Source: a virus. From it: a stretch of 64,000 nt of DNA. The notes beneath the pieces are model-generated. The model saw only the letters and a program-made list of their open reading frames with translations. It did no database searches and was not told where the DNA came from. The DNA lies in IMG/VR virus record IMGVR_UViG_3300042868_003730, positions 62,001 to 126,000 of that record. The stretch is one strand, 5' to 3'. Positions 33,540-42,520 of this stretch are shown one piece after another (the first letter of the stretch is position 1; each line of letters starts with the position of its first letter). A program made the translations under genes and the position numbers.

Positions 33540-36500
33540 ATGACATTCAAAATCAAAGATGGTCTTTCTCTTGGCGCGAACACAGTAATTGACGCCACTG
33601 GAAACATAACTGTCCCTGGAAAGACTACCCTAAGTAATACAACAGCTACTGCAGCTAGTCTAAATTTAGGAACAGGAACGGCGGATCCTTCCTCACCAGT
33701 TGCTGGTGATTTTTGGAATAATACTGGTGTTCTAAAGATTCGTCAGGCATCTGCCACTAAGACTATCGCATTCCTCGATAGCAATATTACTGGAACAGCA
33801 GCGAACGTATCTACTGGCACAGTAGCTATTGCTAATGGCGGAACAAATACCACAACCACACCAACCGCTGGTGCAGTTGCAGTGGGAAATGGAACTGCGT
33901 ATGCATTTACTGCAGTTGGAACTGCGGGACAAGTCTTAACATCAGCAGCAGGTTCTACACCAACTTGGACTAACTCGACTAGCGCAAACACATTTTCGGC
34001 TATTGTTCAGAGAGATGCCTCTGGTAATTTTTCAGCAGGAACCATTACTGCTGCTCTCACTGGTACGGCGACGAATGCAACTAATCTAGTAGTAACTGAT
34101 GATACAGCGACGAACGCAACATATTATCCTTCGTTTGCTCTTGGCACATCATCCAATCAAGCGCACAGAGTATCTAGTACAAAGTTAACATTTAATCCAA
34201 GTACTGGTATCTTAGCCTCTACTGGGTTTTCTGGATCTGGCGCATCTATTACTGCTATCAACACAGCTAATATCAGCACAGGAACTCTGGTAGTGGCAAG
34301 AGGTGGTACAGCTGGAAGTGCAACCCCTACAGCTGGCGCCATTGCTTTTGGAGACGGAACTGCGTATGCATTTACTGCAGTCGGAACTGCAGGACAAGTC
34401 TTAACATCAGCAGCAGGTTCTACACCAACTTGGACTTCTCAAGGCAGTTTATCAGTTGGTTCAGCTACCAATGCCACTAATTCTACTAATGCAAATAACG
34501 TCGCGATAACAGCAGACAGCGCGTCAGCTGGAACACATTATGTCCACTTTGGCGCAGTTACTACTGGAAACACCCCAGTAAAAATATCATCTAGTGGATT
34601 ATATTTCCAACCAAGTACAGCAACATTGACTGTTGGTGGAGCGTTGACTGTCGGCGGAAATTTAACAGTTAATGGAACTACAACAACAGTCAACTCAACA
34701 ACTACTACAGTTGACGATCCCATCTTTACTATTGGTGGAGATACGGCTCCGGCATCAGATGATAACAAAGATCGTGGTATTGAATTCCGTTGGCATAATG
34801 GTACTACTGCCAAAGTAGGTTTCTTTGGATACGATGACTCAACAAGTAAATTTACATTCGTCCCAGACGCAACAAATACATCAGAAGTATTCAGTGGAAC
34901 AAAGGGAACTATTGATGCTAACCTAGAATGGGCAGACGTTCTTAATAAACCAGACCCTGTTGTTACAGTCACGTTAACGGGTGACGTAACTGGTACAGCA
35001 AACACAACATTAACTGATCTTGCATCAGGTACAGTTACTGTTGCAACTACAATTGCTGCTGACTCTGTTGCCCTTGGCACAGATACTACTGGTAATTACG
35101 TGGCTACTGTTGCCGCTGGAACTCCTGGAGTAGAAACTACCAGTTCTGGATTAACAATTTCTTCTGTTGCTGGAGAAGGAACTGCTTCAACTATCGCTCA
35201 CGCAGATACATCAACGTTGACTGGTACACAAGGAAGTGCTGGAATTTCTTCAGTTACAATTGATGGTTTCGGTCACGTAACTGGAGTTACAACAGCTACT
35301 TACTTAACAGCTGAGGCAGATACACTTGCATCAGTAACTGGTCGTGGTGCAACTACCTCTACTGCTTCTTCTTTCACTGGTGGAATGACAGTTGGTGGAA
35401 CTGGTATCGTTTATAATGGATCTACCAGTGGTTCTACTACATTCAGAGCAAGTGCCACAGCTGGAACAACAACAATTACTCTTCCTGCTACAACTGGTAC
35501 TGTTGCTCTGGCGGGAGATACACATTTTATCGGAACCACTTCAGTAGCATTGAATAGAGCTAGTGCCAATTTAGCCTTGACTGGTATTTCTAGTGTTACA
35601 TTACCTGGCGCAACCAGTGGTACTGTTCAGATAATTCCAACTGCTATTGCAGGAACAGGAACAGTGTTGACTCTCCCTGCTACAACTGGAACAGTAGCTC
35701 TTAGTACTGGAAATCTATCGCAGTTTGCTGCTACTACATCATCCCAGTTAGCAGGTGTTATTTCTGATGAAACTGGTTCTGGTGCTCTTGTATTCGCCAC
35801 TAGTCCAACGTTAACAACTCCATCAATTGGAGTAGCTACTGGTACAAGTTTCAATAGTATCACTGGTTTGAGTTCCACGACTCCTGTCGTAGCTGGTACT
35901 GCTGCTATTGGAACAGGAACCACGGTAGCAAGAGCTGACCACGTGCACCCTGCACAGACTACTGTTTCTGGCACTGCTGGTGGTTTATCAGCAACGTTAA
36001 GTCCTGCTTCTGGTGGTACAGGTGTTGCAAACAATGCCGCAAGTACAATTACTATAAGTGGAAACTTTGGAACAACATTTACAGTATCAGCAGCAACAAG
36101 TGTTACATTACCAACAAGCGGTACTCTGGCAACTACCGGACAAACATTCTCTATTGGTACAACCAGTATTGCCATTAACCGCGCCAGTGCTGCGCAAAGT
36201 TTAACTGGTATTACTAGTATTGATGGATATGCTGCTGGTTTGGCTGGTGGAAATGCTACGACATTATTGGGCTCAATACCATATCAGAGCGCAGCCAATA
36301 CAACAACTTTATTAGCTCCGAACACTACTGTCACTAAGAGATTCCTACGTTCAACTGGTGATGGCACTAATGGTACTGCTCCTGTATGGGATACTATTGT
36401 TGCAGGTGATATTCCGACTCTCAATCAGAGTACAACAGGCTCAGCTGCTACATTAACGACTGCCAGAACTATCAATGGTGTTTCGTTTAATGGCTCAGCA

Positions 36501-37253
36501 GATATTACTGTAACTGCTGCGGCTGGTACATTAACAGGCGCTACATTGGCTTCTGGTGTAACAGCATCTAGTTTAACTAGCGTTGGAACATTAGCATCAT
36601 TGGCTGTGACTGGTACTGTGACTGGTACTAGTTTCAACAGCATTACAGGTCTTAGTTCTACTACTCCTGTCGTGGCTGGAACTGCTGCTATTGGAGTAGG
36701 AACCACGGCAGCAAGAGCAGATCACGTTCACCCAGCACAGACTACAGTTAGTGGTAACGCAGGATCAGCTACAGTACTCGCGACTGCTCGCGCTATCAAT
36801 GGAGTTTCGTTCGATGGTTCAGCTGCCATTACGGTGACAGCTGCTGCTGGTACATTAACAGGCGCTACATTGGCTTCTGGTGTAACAGCATCTAGTTTAA
36901 CCAGTGTTGGCACGTTAGCAAGTCTTGGTGTCGGTACTGCCAATGGAGTAGCTGGTACTATTGTTGCGTCAGGAAACATTACTGCTTTTTCAGATATTCG
37001 TCTCAAGAAAGATCTTGTCCAGATTCCAAATGCTCTAGATAAAGTTCAGCAATTGACTGGGTACACGTATACACGTATTGATAGTGGAATACAAGAAACT
37101 GGTCTGGTTGCGCAAGACGTACAGAAAATATTACCAGAAGCAATTGTTGAGGGTGAATATCTATCAGTTGCGTATGGAAATTTAGTTGGATTGCTGGTTG
37201 AGGCGATTAAAGAACTTAGAGCAGAAGTAGCTGCTCTAAAGGAAAATAAATAA
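33540..37253 (+). CDS. long tail fibre protein 2 with S74 intramolecular chaperone
   Basis: 1237 residues. N-terminus: MTFKIKDGLSLGANTVIDAT. The shaft has duplicated blocks: YAFTAVGTAGQVLTSAAGST twice; SFNSITGLSSTTPVVAGTAA with RADHVHPAQTTVSG twice (HVH at ~800 and ~1060), where HxH resembles the metal-binding motif of T4 gp37; and INGVSFxGSAxITVTAAAGT twice. The last ~85 residues (SDIRLKKDL, LTGYTYTRIDSGIQETGLVA, QDVQKILPEAI) are a Peptidase_S74 chaperone that trimerises and cuts itself off, leaving the mature fibre. Its stop overlaps the next start (TAATG), so the glycine-rich adhesin is coupled. Confidence 0.85.
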   Translation: MTFKIKDGLSLGANTVIDATGNITVPGKTTLSNTTATAASLNLGTGTADPSSPVAGDFWNNTGVLKIRQASATKTIAFLDSNITGTAANVSTGTVAIANGGTNTTTTPTAGAVAVGNGTAYAFTAVGTAGQVLTSAAGSTPTWTNSTSANTFSAIVQRDASGNFSAGTITAALTGTATNATNLVVTDDTATNATYYPSFALGTSSNQAHRVSSTKLTFNPSTGILASTGFSGSGASITAINTANISTGTLVVARGGTAGSATPTAGAIAFGDGTAYAFTAVGTAGQVLTSAAGSTPTWTSQGSLSVGSATNATNSTNANNVAITADSASAGTHYVHFGAVTTGNTPVKISSSGLYFQPSTATLTVGGALTVGGNLTVNGTTTTVNSTTTTVDDPIFTIGGDTAPASDDNKDRGIEFRWHNGTTAKVGFFGYDDSTSKFTFVPDATNTSEVFSGTKGTIDANLEWADVLNKPDPVVTVTLTGDVTGTANTTLTDLASGTVTVATTIAADSVALGTDTTGNYVATVAAGTPGVETTSSGLTISSVAGEGTASTIAHADTSTLTGTQGSAGISSVTIDGFGHVTGVTTATYLTAEADTLASVTGRGATTSTASSFTGGMTVGGTGIVYNGSTSGSTTFRASATAGTTTITLPATTGTVALAGDTHFIGTTSVALNRASANLALTGISSVTLPGATSGTVQIIPTAIAGTGTVLTLPATTGTVALSTGNLSQFAATTSSQLAGVISDETGSGALVFATSPTLTTPSIGVATGTSFNSITGLSSTTPVVAGTAAIGTGTTVARADHVHPAQTTVSGTAGGLSATLSPASGGTGVANNAASTITISGNFGTTFTVSAATSVTLPTSGTLATTGQTFSIGTTSIAINRASAAQSLTGITSIDGYAAGLAGGNATTLLGSIPYQSAANTTTLLAPNTTVTKRFLRSTGDGTNGTAPVWDTIVAGDIPTLNQSTTGSAATLTTARTINGVSFNGSADITVTAAAGTLTGATLASGVTASSLTSVGTLASLAVTGTVTGTSFNSITGLSSTTPVVAGTAAIGVGTTAARADHVHPAQTTVSGNAGSATVLATARAINGVSFDGSAAITVTAAAGTLTGATLASGVTASSLTSVGTLASLGVGTANGVAGTIVASGNITAFSDIRLKKDLVQIPNALDKVQQLTGYTYTRIDSGIQETGLVAQDVQKILPEAIVEGEYLSVAYGNLVGLLVEAIKELRAEVAALKENK

Positions 37254-38839
37254 TGCCAGTACCGACATCAGGCGCGATCAGTCTCGCTAATCTTCAGACT
37301 GAATTAGAAGGTGTAACAGCAGGGGCAAATGCAGCGTCACTAAATGAGTTTTACGCTGGTGGATCATTCGTTACTGCTGGTTCTTTTGGATATCTTAGTG
37401 GTGTCCAAACAGCAATCCCTGCAAGTGGGGCTATATCACTAAATAATTTTTATGGTGCAAAATGGCTTGGTGGTGTGACATATGAGTATACAACTGCAGG
37501 AACATATACAGTCACTATTCCCAATAAAACTGGGTTTATTAGAAATTATCAGTGGAGTGTGTTTCTAGTTGGTGGTGGTGGGGGAGGCGGCGGCGCACAT
37601 GGATCTACTGCACCGAATCGTGACCCCATTGGATCTGGTGGTGGGGGAGGCGGTGGGAATCACACAAATGCCTCTGGCACAAATACTACAGCAACCAGTT
37701 TGTCATTCACTGTTGTTGTTGGTGCAGGCGGCACAGGCGGCGCATCATCTACTGCTGCCAATCCTTATACACCAAAAGGAACAGCTGGTGGCACTGGTGG
37801 CACTACTTCTCTTGCTATTAATGGTACAGTTGTAACTTCTATCGCTGGTGGAGGTGGCGGAGGTGGTGGCTCAATTGAACCAGACGTTGCTGGAACTGCT
37901 GGCACTAGTACTACTGCATATCCTGGAACTGCAGGTACTGTATCTGAAAATGGCAACGCACCAGGTGGCAACGGTGGGCAATCTGTACTTGCGTATGGTG
38001 AGAATGGAAGTTCTAGTGCTGCCACCACCGCAGGAATCCATGGTGGCGGAGGTGCTGGCGGTGGCGGGAATGGTGGTGACATATACAGCAATGGATCTAA
38101 TGGTGGTCCTGGATATGCCAGAGTAACATTTAAGAATGGGTTTAGTTTTACTACTTCACAAACATTCACAACACCAACTGCGTCAGGAACATTTACTGTA
38201 CCTGCAGGAATTTATCAAATATATACAAACTGTGTTGGTGGAGGTGGAGCACAAGGTGCTGCTGGCGGTCTGGTTGAGGCATTGATTTCCGTCACTCCAG
38301 GTGAAGTACTAACTGTTCGTGTTGGTGGGGCTGGCGCTGCGACAACTGTAGTAGGTTATACTACAGCAGCAGTTAATGGTGGGGGTAGAGGAGAAACCGC
38401 ATCAACATCTTATACTGCGTGTGGCGGAGGCGGGTATTCTGGAATATTCCGCAGCACAACTCCTTTAGTAATAGCTGGTGGTGGTGGGGGAGGACAGAAT
38501 GGTGCAGCTGCTGGTGGTGCCCTTCCTGCTAATACTGCATCGTCTGGCGCGACGCCAGGAACACAAAGTGCGGGCGGGTCTTCTGGCGGTGGGTATTTAG
38601 TTGGTGGTGATGGAGTTGCAAGCAAAGGTGCATGTGGCGGTGGTGGCGGTGGGTATTATGGAGGTGGTGGTGCAACTAGCGGTGCTTTGTCAAGCAGCAT
38701 TGGTGGTGCAGGCGGATCAAACTATATTATTTCCACAGCTGCTGGTCTATACAGTATGTCTGGATTTAATGGTGGTGGTAGTTGGGGCGGCACTTATGGT
38801 TCATCAAGTAATGGTGGTCGAGTAATAATTTACTATTAA
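37253..38839 (+). CDS. glycine-rich adhesin (gp38-like organisation)
   Basis: 528 residues. The start (PTSGAISLANLQTELEG, then LNEFYAGGSF and IPASGAISLNNFYGA) is a known fibre-tip attachment module. The rest is beta-rich with many poly-Gly runs (GGGGGGGG, GGGNGGD, GGGGYYGGGG), in two halves each beginning with a YTVTIPN/FTVPAGIYQIYT strand pattern. This recalls T-even gp38 and related Gly-rich tip adhesins, whose loops between Gly helices define host range. Coupled to the S74-bearing fibre by TAATG. The family assignment is by architecture only. Confidence 0.7.
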   Translation: MPVPTSGAISLANLQTELEGVTAGANAASLNEFYAGGSFVTAGSFGYLSGVQTAIPASGAISLNNFYGAKWLGGVTYEYTTAGTYTVTIPNKTGFIRNYQWSVFLVGGGGGGGGAHGSTAPNRDPIGSGGGGGGGNHTNASGTNTTATSLSFTVVVGAGGTGGASSTAANPYTPKGTAGGTGGTTSLAINGTVVTSIAGGGGGGGGSIEPDVAGTAGTSTTAYPGTAGTVSENGNAPGGNGGQSVLAYGENGSSSAATTAGIHGGGGAGGGGNGGDIYSNGSNGGPGYARVTFKNGFSFTTSQTFTTPTASGTFTVPAGIYQIYTNCVGGGGAQGAAGGLVEALISVTPGEVLTVRVGGAGAATTVVGYTTAAVNGGGRGETASTSYTACGGGGYSGIFRSTTPLVIAGGGGGGQNGAAAGGALPANTASSGATPGTQSAGGSSGGGYLVGGDGVASKGACGGGGGGYYGGGGATSGALSSSIGGAGGSNYIISTAAGLYSMSGFNGGGSWGGTYGSSSNGGRVIIYY

Positions 38840-38849
38840 GGAAACAATA

Positions 38850-39164
38850 ATGAGTAAAGTACATGTTTGGGAAGTTCCGAGAATAGATTGTTCAGTTGAT
38901 TATGAAAATGGATCGATTCCTATTTGCAATATTCACTGGAAACTAACATCAAAAAATACAGAAGGTTTCATATATACTTCTATAAATAATGGTTTCGTTG
39001 AGGTCGATATTACTCCAACGGAAGCACTGGCTCTCACAAAAGAATCTGCGTTGACTCTTTTATTGACAACCTTGGGTACCAGAGTTGCTTCTATAGAGGA
39101 AGAGAACTCCGGTATTTTAGATGAAATGATTGTTCCAGTTATTCCAGTTATTACAATATCATAA
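38850..39164 (+). CDS. 104-residue fibre-region protein
   Basis: Starts MSKVHVWEVPRIDCSVDYEN with AAGGAAAC as ribosome site. The VPRxD...ENxxxxxxWxLTxxxxEGFxAx pattern occurs in small proteins following tail-fibre genes in many phages; function unknown. The C-terminus is Pro/Ile/Val-rich. Next to the adhesin, so possibly a chaperone or accessory of it. Confidence 0.6.
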   Translation: MSKVHVWEVPRIDCSVDYENGSIPICNIHWKLTSKNTEGFIYTSINNGFVEVDITPTEALALTKESALTLLLTTLGTRVASIEEENSGILDEMIVPVIPVITIS

Positions 39165-39165
39165 T

Positions 39166-39549
39166 ATGATTATTTTAACTCAAGAAATACTTGACGCTGT
39201 AGGTGTTTGTGCTGATGGTCAGCGTGTTGCCGAAGAGTTTAATTGTATTGGTATTGATCTCGCTATTGGTATACAGATTATGGAAGACAATAATACTGGA
39301 TATGCCAAATGGGCCAGAGATTTATACTCAAACAGAATAGCACTAAAGTTATCAAATCATTATGAATATATTCAATACCTGGTCTTTGACCCAGTCAATA
39401 ATCACTACAAAGCCACACCAAATGAATCTGATGTGGCAGGAATCAAACAACAAATAATTGAAGATAATCCAGGTGTGGACCAGTCGCAGATCCTCATCTA
39501 CGAAGAGATCAAATCTTTAGATGGATCAATTCAAAGATTTCTATTATAA
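39166..39549 (+). CDS. 127-residue hypothetical protein
   Basis: ATG 39166 follows the preceding stop by one base; an in-frame upstream ATG at 39130 would overlap by 35 bases. The protein is soluble and mixed alpha/beta: IILTQEILDAVGVCADGQRV, then ISIQIMEDNN-like IGIQIMEDNNTG and YLVFDPVNNHYKATP. The stop overlaps a TATAAATA late promoter. Not recognised; genomic context is the fibre/adhesin region. Confidence 0.6.
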   Translation: MIILTQEILDAVGVCADGQRVAEEFNCIGIDLAIGIQIMEDNNTGYAKWARDLYSNRIALKLSNHYEYIQYLVFDPVNNHYKATPNESDVAGIKQQIIEDNPGVDQSQILIYEEIKSLDGSIQRFLL

Positions 39550-39552
39550 ATA
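39545..39552 (+). promoter_or_regulatory. late promoter, exact T4 consensus
   Basis: TATAAATA spanning the previous stop codon, 30 bases upstream of the membrane-protein start at 39582. It matches the T4 late -10 element exactly, unlike the CTAAATA form used elsewhere here. Confidence 0.65.
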
Positions 39553-39581
39553 GATAGCACCCAGACACCATAAACCGTATA

Positions 39582-39947
39582 ATGAAAACCTTAATAAGAA
39601 ATCTACTGCCGCAGGATACAAGAAGCGTTGAATTTCCCTCAGCAGTGGGTCTTATTATCTGTTCAATTATGTTGTTCTTCAACCTAATTCCTAATGTTTA
39701 TCATATTGGTTTCTGGTGCGTGGTGACATTTATGCTCGGAGTGGTGTATATTGTATCTCTACTTCATTTCCCTAAACTAGATTGCTGTCGTCCAGTCTTA
39801 TCCTGGTTGGCAGGATCATTTTGGATCTGGTTGACATTTTCGCAGCCGTTATCTATTATGGCAATACCAGTGTTCTTTCTTGGTGTTTCTAATATTGTGG
39901 CATTCCTTATAAATACAGTAATATTGAGTGAAACATGGAGACCATAA
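39582..39947 (+). CDS. four-helix membrane protein
   Basis: 121 residues with an N-terminal cytoplasmic-type segment (MKTLIRNLLPQDTRSVEFPS) and four hydrophobic spans at ~20-37, ~43-62, ~73-88 and ~92-113. There are no catalytic motifs. It overlaps the next membrane gene by 13 bases and both have their own TATAAATA motif, so the pair is a small late membrane cassette within the fibre region. Candidate second holin/antiholin, but not a family I recognise with certainty. Confidence 0.65.
   Translation: MKTLIRNLLPQDTRSVEFPSAVGLIICSIMLFFNLIPNVYHIGFWCVVTFMLGVVYIVSLLHFPKLDCCRPVLSWLAGSFWIWLTFSQPLSIMAIPVFFLGVSNIVAFLINTVILSETWRP
39908..39915 (+). promoter_or_regulatory. late promoter, exact T4 consensus (intragenic)
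   Basis: TATAAATA inside the end of the 39582 gene, 19 bases before the ATG at 39935. It could be chance in an AT-rich coding stretch, but the spacing equals that of true late promoters. Confidence 0.45.
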
Positions 39948-40267
39948 TAGTTACCGCATTCAACACACTTAACGGAAGCTCCGGATTCCTGAGTTTTCTA
40001 ATAAGTATATCTACATTGGCTTTCGGTGCTTGGTTGTTTTTCAAGAAAACCAAAATCGAAGAAGTTACATCAGTAGGCACATTACAACAGAAACAAATAA
40101 CTAGCCTTCTCGAGCAAATTCAATTTCTCGCAGAAGAACTAACCAAGGCAAGAAGTCAAATTGCCGAAATTCATGAACAGAATGTTCATCTAATGCAACA
40201 AGTAAGAGAATCCAATCATAGAATACAGGAATTGGAACGTCTTCTTGAAATTAACAGGAGTATATAA
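39935..40267 (+). CDS. single-TM coiled-coil protein (spanin-like topology)
   Basis: 110 residues: one N-terminal membrane span (~16-36, SGFLSFLISISTLAFGAWLF) with a basic FFKKTK stop, followed by ~65 residues of continuous coiled coil (QQKQITSLLEQIQFLAEELT, QNVHLMQQVRESNHRIQELE). This topology is that of an inner-membrane spanin or a small pinholin-associated protein. No outer-membrane partner with a lipobox is visible next to it. Overlaps the four-helix protein; likely function in lysis is inference from topology. Confidence 0.65.
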   Translation: METIIVTAFNTLNGSSGFLSFLISISTLAFGAWLFFKKTKIEEVTSVGTLQQKQITSLLEQIQFLAEELTKARSQIAEIHEQNVHLMQQVRESNHRIQELERLLEINRSI

Positions 40268-40269
40268 TT

Positions 40270-40710
40270 ATGGCAGCAATGTCAAACTATCTAGAAAACA
40301 AACTTGTGGATCACATCCTCAGAGCAACTGCGTTCACCGCACCAGGTACAGTGTATATTGCTCTGTATACAGCAGCCCCATCTGATGCAGGTGGTGGTAC
40401 TGAGATTACTATCGGTACGAATAACTATTCAAGAGCATCATTAGTTTCTTCGCAATCTGCTTGGAACAATACACAGGCGTCAGGAACTGCAGTTGCTTCT
40501 ACTGGTACCACTGGAATTACTGCTAATACATCAGCTATTACTTTCGCGACTCCTTCTGGTTCTTGGGGAACTGTAACTCACTTTGGTATCCTAGATGCTG
40601 CTAGTGCAGGAAATCTATTATTCCACGGAGCATTGACTGTGTCGCAAACAGTTAACACAGGAAACACCGTGTCATTCGCTGGTGGTGCACTACAAATTAC
40701 TTTCGCTTAA
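40270..40710 (+). CDS. phage tail-fibre/virion protein (SNYLENKLVDHIL family)
   Basis: 146 residues with ribosome site AACAGGAG. MSNYLENKLVDHILRATAFT, then VYIALYTAAPSDAGGGTEIT, SAITFATPSGSWGTVTHFGI and LFHGALTVSQTVNTG form a widespread phage tail-associated beta protein (N-terminal helix, then jelly-roll-like strands) of unknown precise role. It is preceded by two membrane-protein genes and followed by a terminator, so it closes this transcription unit. Confidence 0.75.
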   Translation: MAAMSNYLENKLVDHILRATAFTAPGTVYIALYTAAPSDAGGGTEITIGTNNYSRASLVSSQSAWNNTQASGTAVASTGTTGITANTSAITFATPSGSWGTVTHFGILDAASAGNLLFHGALTVSQTVNTGNTVSFAGGALQITFA

Positions 40711-40730
40711 TAGCATAGTAATTTTGATTA

Positions 40731-40752
40731 GGGCTGCTTAGGCAGCTCTTTT
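40731..40752 (+). terminator. intrinsic terminator after virion gene
   Basis: GGGCTGC (40731-40737), loop TTAG, GCAGCTC (40742-40748), one G-T wobble, followed by TTTT (40749-40752). It ends the unit from 39545 and is followed by a new late promoter. Confidence 0.75.
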
Positions 40753-40757
40753 CATTT

Positions 40758-40764
40758 CTAAATA
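40758..40764 (+). promoter_or_regulatory. late promoter motif
   Basis: CTAAATATGATTAG just after a terminator and 27 bases before the 40792 start; terminator plus promoter mark a transcription-unit boundary. Confidence 0.65.
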
Positions 40765-40791
40765 TGATTAGTATATTACTAGAATAGAACC

Positions 40792-41997
40792 ATGGCACAT
40801 ATTACTGCAGATCGCGTTAGGCAAACAAGTACCTCAACTGGTACTGGCACGTTCGTTCTATCTGCGTCATTGAGTGGGTTCCGAGATTTCTCATCTGTAC
40901 TCGCGACCAGTGATACTTTCTGGTATGCTATTGCTTCATTTCCTGGGTCAGAATGGGAAGTAGGACTTGGCACATACTCTGCTCTCAACACAATCACCAG
41001 AACAACTGTATTGGCGTCTAGTAATGCCGGATCCGCTGTAGTATTCTCTGCTGGTACGAAAGAAGTATTCATTACTGCAGCGGCGAGTAAGTTCCTACAG
41101 GCAGACGCAGCTGGTAGTTATGGAAACTTTACAGCAGGAACTATTACTGCTGCGTTGACTGGTAATGCAGGTACAGCTACTACATTCTCAACTACAAGGA
41201 CAAACTATAAAGGTGTCACTGATGCCGCAGTAGCTGGCCAGTTAATGTGGAAGCATTATGGAAATAACCATACGATATTTGATGCTTCCAATAGTACAAG
41301 TCCACAAGGTGGAGCAATAAGCAACACAAATGCAGCAACTGCATGGATTGCTACTTATCCAACACTTATGGGGTGGAATGGAACAACTACTTATGGCGTT
41401 AGAGTTGATTCTGCTAGAGTAACTGATGCGCTTTCTACTGCATCAGGTTCAGCACCAAGTTATTCTGCCAGAGCGTGGGTGAATTTCAATGGAGTAACAG
41501 TCGGAACTTTTGTAGGAGGAACTACGACGTTTGCGAGAACATCACCAAGCACAACTGCTGTGTGTACTACTACAAATCCGCATGGGCTAATTACTGGAAA
41601 TAATATATACGCAAGTTCTGGGATAATTATTTTTCCTGGAAGTTATACAGTCACAGTTACTGGGGCAAATACTTTCACAATTGTTACCAGCGCCAGTACC
41701 ACTGTGAGTGGTACATTAAGTGTTTTTGTTAGTAATATTAGAGGCGATGGAAATGTAAGTACTGTCGCCGATGAAGGTGTTGGTATATATTTAATAAATT
41801 TCTCGGTAGCTATGCCAGATACTAATTATGCGGCATTATTTGGATGGGGCATTGGGTCAAACCCGCCATCTGACACCAGTAATGATGGATTTGCTAATAT
41901 AGGTGAGCAGACAGTATATTATGTTCGTGTGTATTTTGAAGCAGCCAATGATACGTCATTAGATAGAGCGTATATGTCAGCTGCGATTTTTAGATAA
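40792..41997 (+). CDS. tail fibre / collar-type adhesin
   Basis: 401 residues. N-terminus: MAHITADRVRQTSTSTGTGT, FWYAIASFPGSEWEVGLGTY, TRTTVLASSNAGSAVVFSAG, a module found at the start of many phage fibres. The middle is FTAGTITAALTGNAGTATTF; the C-terminus PSYSARAWVNFNGVTVGTFV and VGIYLINFSVAMPDTNYAAL is the receptor-end fold seen in other fibres. An insert at ~245-310 (TNPHGLITGNNIYASSG) looks like an extra beta domain. No chaperone domain is visible. It is followed by two small fibre-assembly-like genes. Confidence 0.75.
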   Translation: MAHITADRVRQTSTSTGTGTFVLSASLSGFRDFSSVLATSDTFWYAIASFPGSEWEVGLGTYSALNTITRTTVLASSNAGSAVVFSAGTKEVFITAAASKFLQADAAGSYGNFTAGTITAALTGNAGTATTFSTTRTNYKGVTDAAVAGQLMWKHYGNNHTIFDASNSTSPQGGAISNTNAATAWIATYPTLMGWNGTTTYGVRVDSARVTDALSTASGSAPSYSARAWVNFNGVTVGTFVGGTTTFARTSPSTTAVCTTTNPHGLITGNNIYASSGIIIFPGSYTVTVTGANTFTIVTSASTTVSGTLSVFVSNIRGDGNVSTVADEGVGIYLINFSVAMPDTNYAALFGWGIGSNPPSDTSNDGFANIGEQTVYYVRVYFEAANDTSLDRAYMSAAIFR

Positions 41998-42005
41998 GGA
42001 AATAT

Positions 42006-42263
42006 ATGATCAATTTAAGAATTATTTATCCACAACAAAATGGTATTGTTACCATTCTTACACCAGCATTGAATTCTGACTTAACAATTGAAGAACTGGC
42101 TCGCAAAGATGTTCCGGCGGGAATCCCTTATAAAATCATTAATGTAGAAGATATCCCAACAGATCGAACATTTCGTAATGCCTGGGAAGCTGATTTCTCA
42201 TCTCCAGATGGTTATGGTATTGGGCATGCTGCCTGGTTTGCAGAAAGAGAAGGTAATGTATGA
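42006..42263 (+). CDS. 85-residue fibre-assembly-associated protein
   Basis: INLRIIYPQQNGIVTILTPA, then LARKDVPAGIPYKIINVEDI, PTDRTFRNAWEADF. The VPxGxPYxIVxxxDIPxDRxFRNAWE pattern is typical of small phage genes downstream of tail fibres, often beside a chaperone; role unproven. AAGGA ribosome site at the end of the fibre gene; ATGA overlap with the next gene. Confidence 0.7.
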   Translation: MINLRIIYPQQNGIVTILTPALNSDLTIEELARKDVPAGIPYKIINVEDIPTDRTFRNAWEADFSSPDGYGIGHAAWFAEREGNV

Positions 42264-42505
42264 TTGTAATTAACATGGATAAAGCGAAAGATATTCGGCG
42301 CAAACAATTTCGAAAAGAGCGTCAACCATTACTCGATGCTCTCGATGTTCAATTCATGCGTGCAGTTGAAACTGGTGATGTTGCATTACAACAAAGTATA
42401 GTGCAAAAGAAACAACTTCTTAGAGATGCTCCTGCAAATCCAGAGATTGAATCTGCACAGACAGTTGATGATCTGAAAGCAATTACATTACCGACCGTGT
42501 TATAA
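42260..42505 (+). CDS. 81-residue fibre-assembly chaperone-like protein
   Basis: INMDKAKDIRRKQFRKERQP, LLDALDVQFMRAVETGDVAL, then KKQLLRDAPANPEIESAQTV. This helical pattern (MDKAxxIxRxxxRxxRxPxLxxLD...F..A.E.GD...I...K..LRD) belongs to a common small phage family paired with the preceding gene type, and is reminiscent of tail-fibre assembly chaperone tails. Coupled by ATGA to its partner. Ends just before the big repeat gene. Confidence 0.7.
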   Translation: MIVINMDKAKDIRRKQFRKERQPLLDALDVQFMRAVETGDVALQQSIVQKKQLLRDAPANPEIESAQTVDDLKAITLPTVL

Positions 42506-42520
42506 TATAAAGAAAATTAA

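Noticed and set aside
30291-36706. Several long minus-strand frames across the fibre genes (Val/Pro/Ala-rich)
   Set aside because: They mirror the Thr/Ala/Gly codons of the fibres (ACN, GGN read as NGT, NCC), lack ribosome sites and families, and lie wholly inside supported genes.
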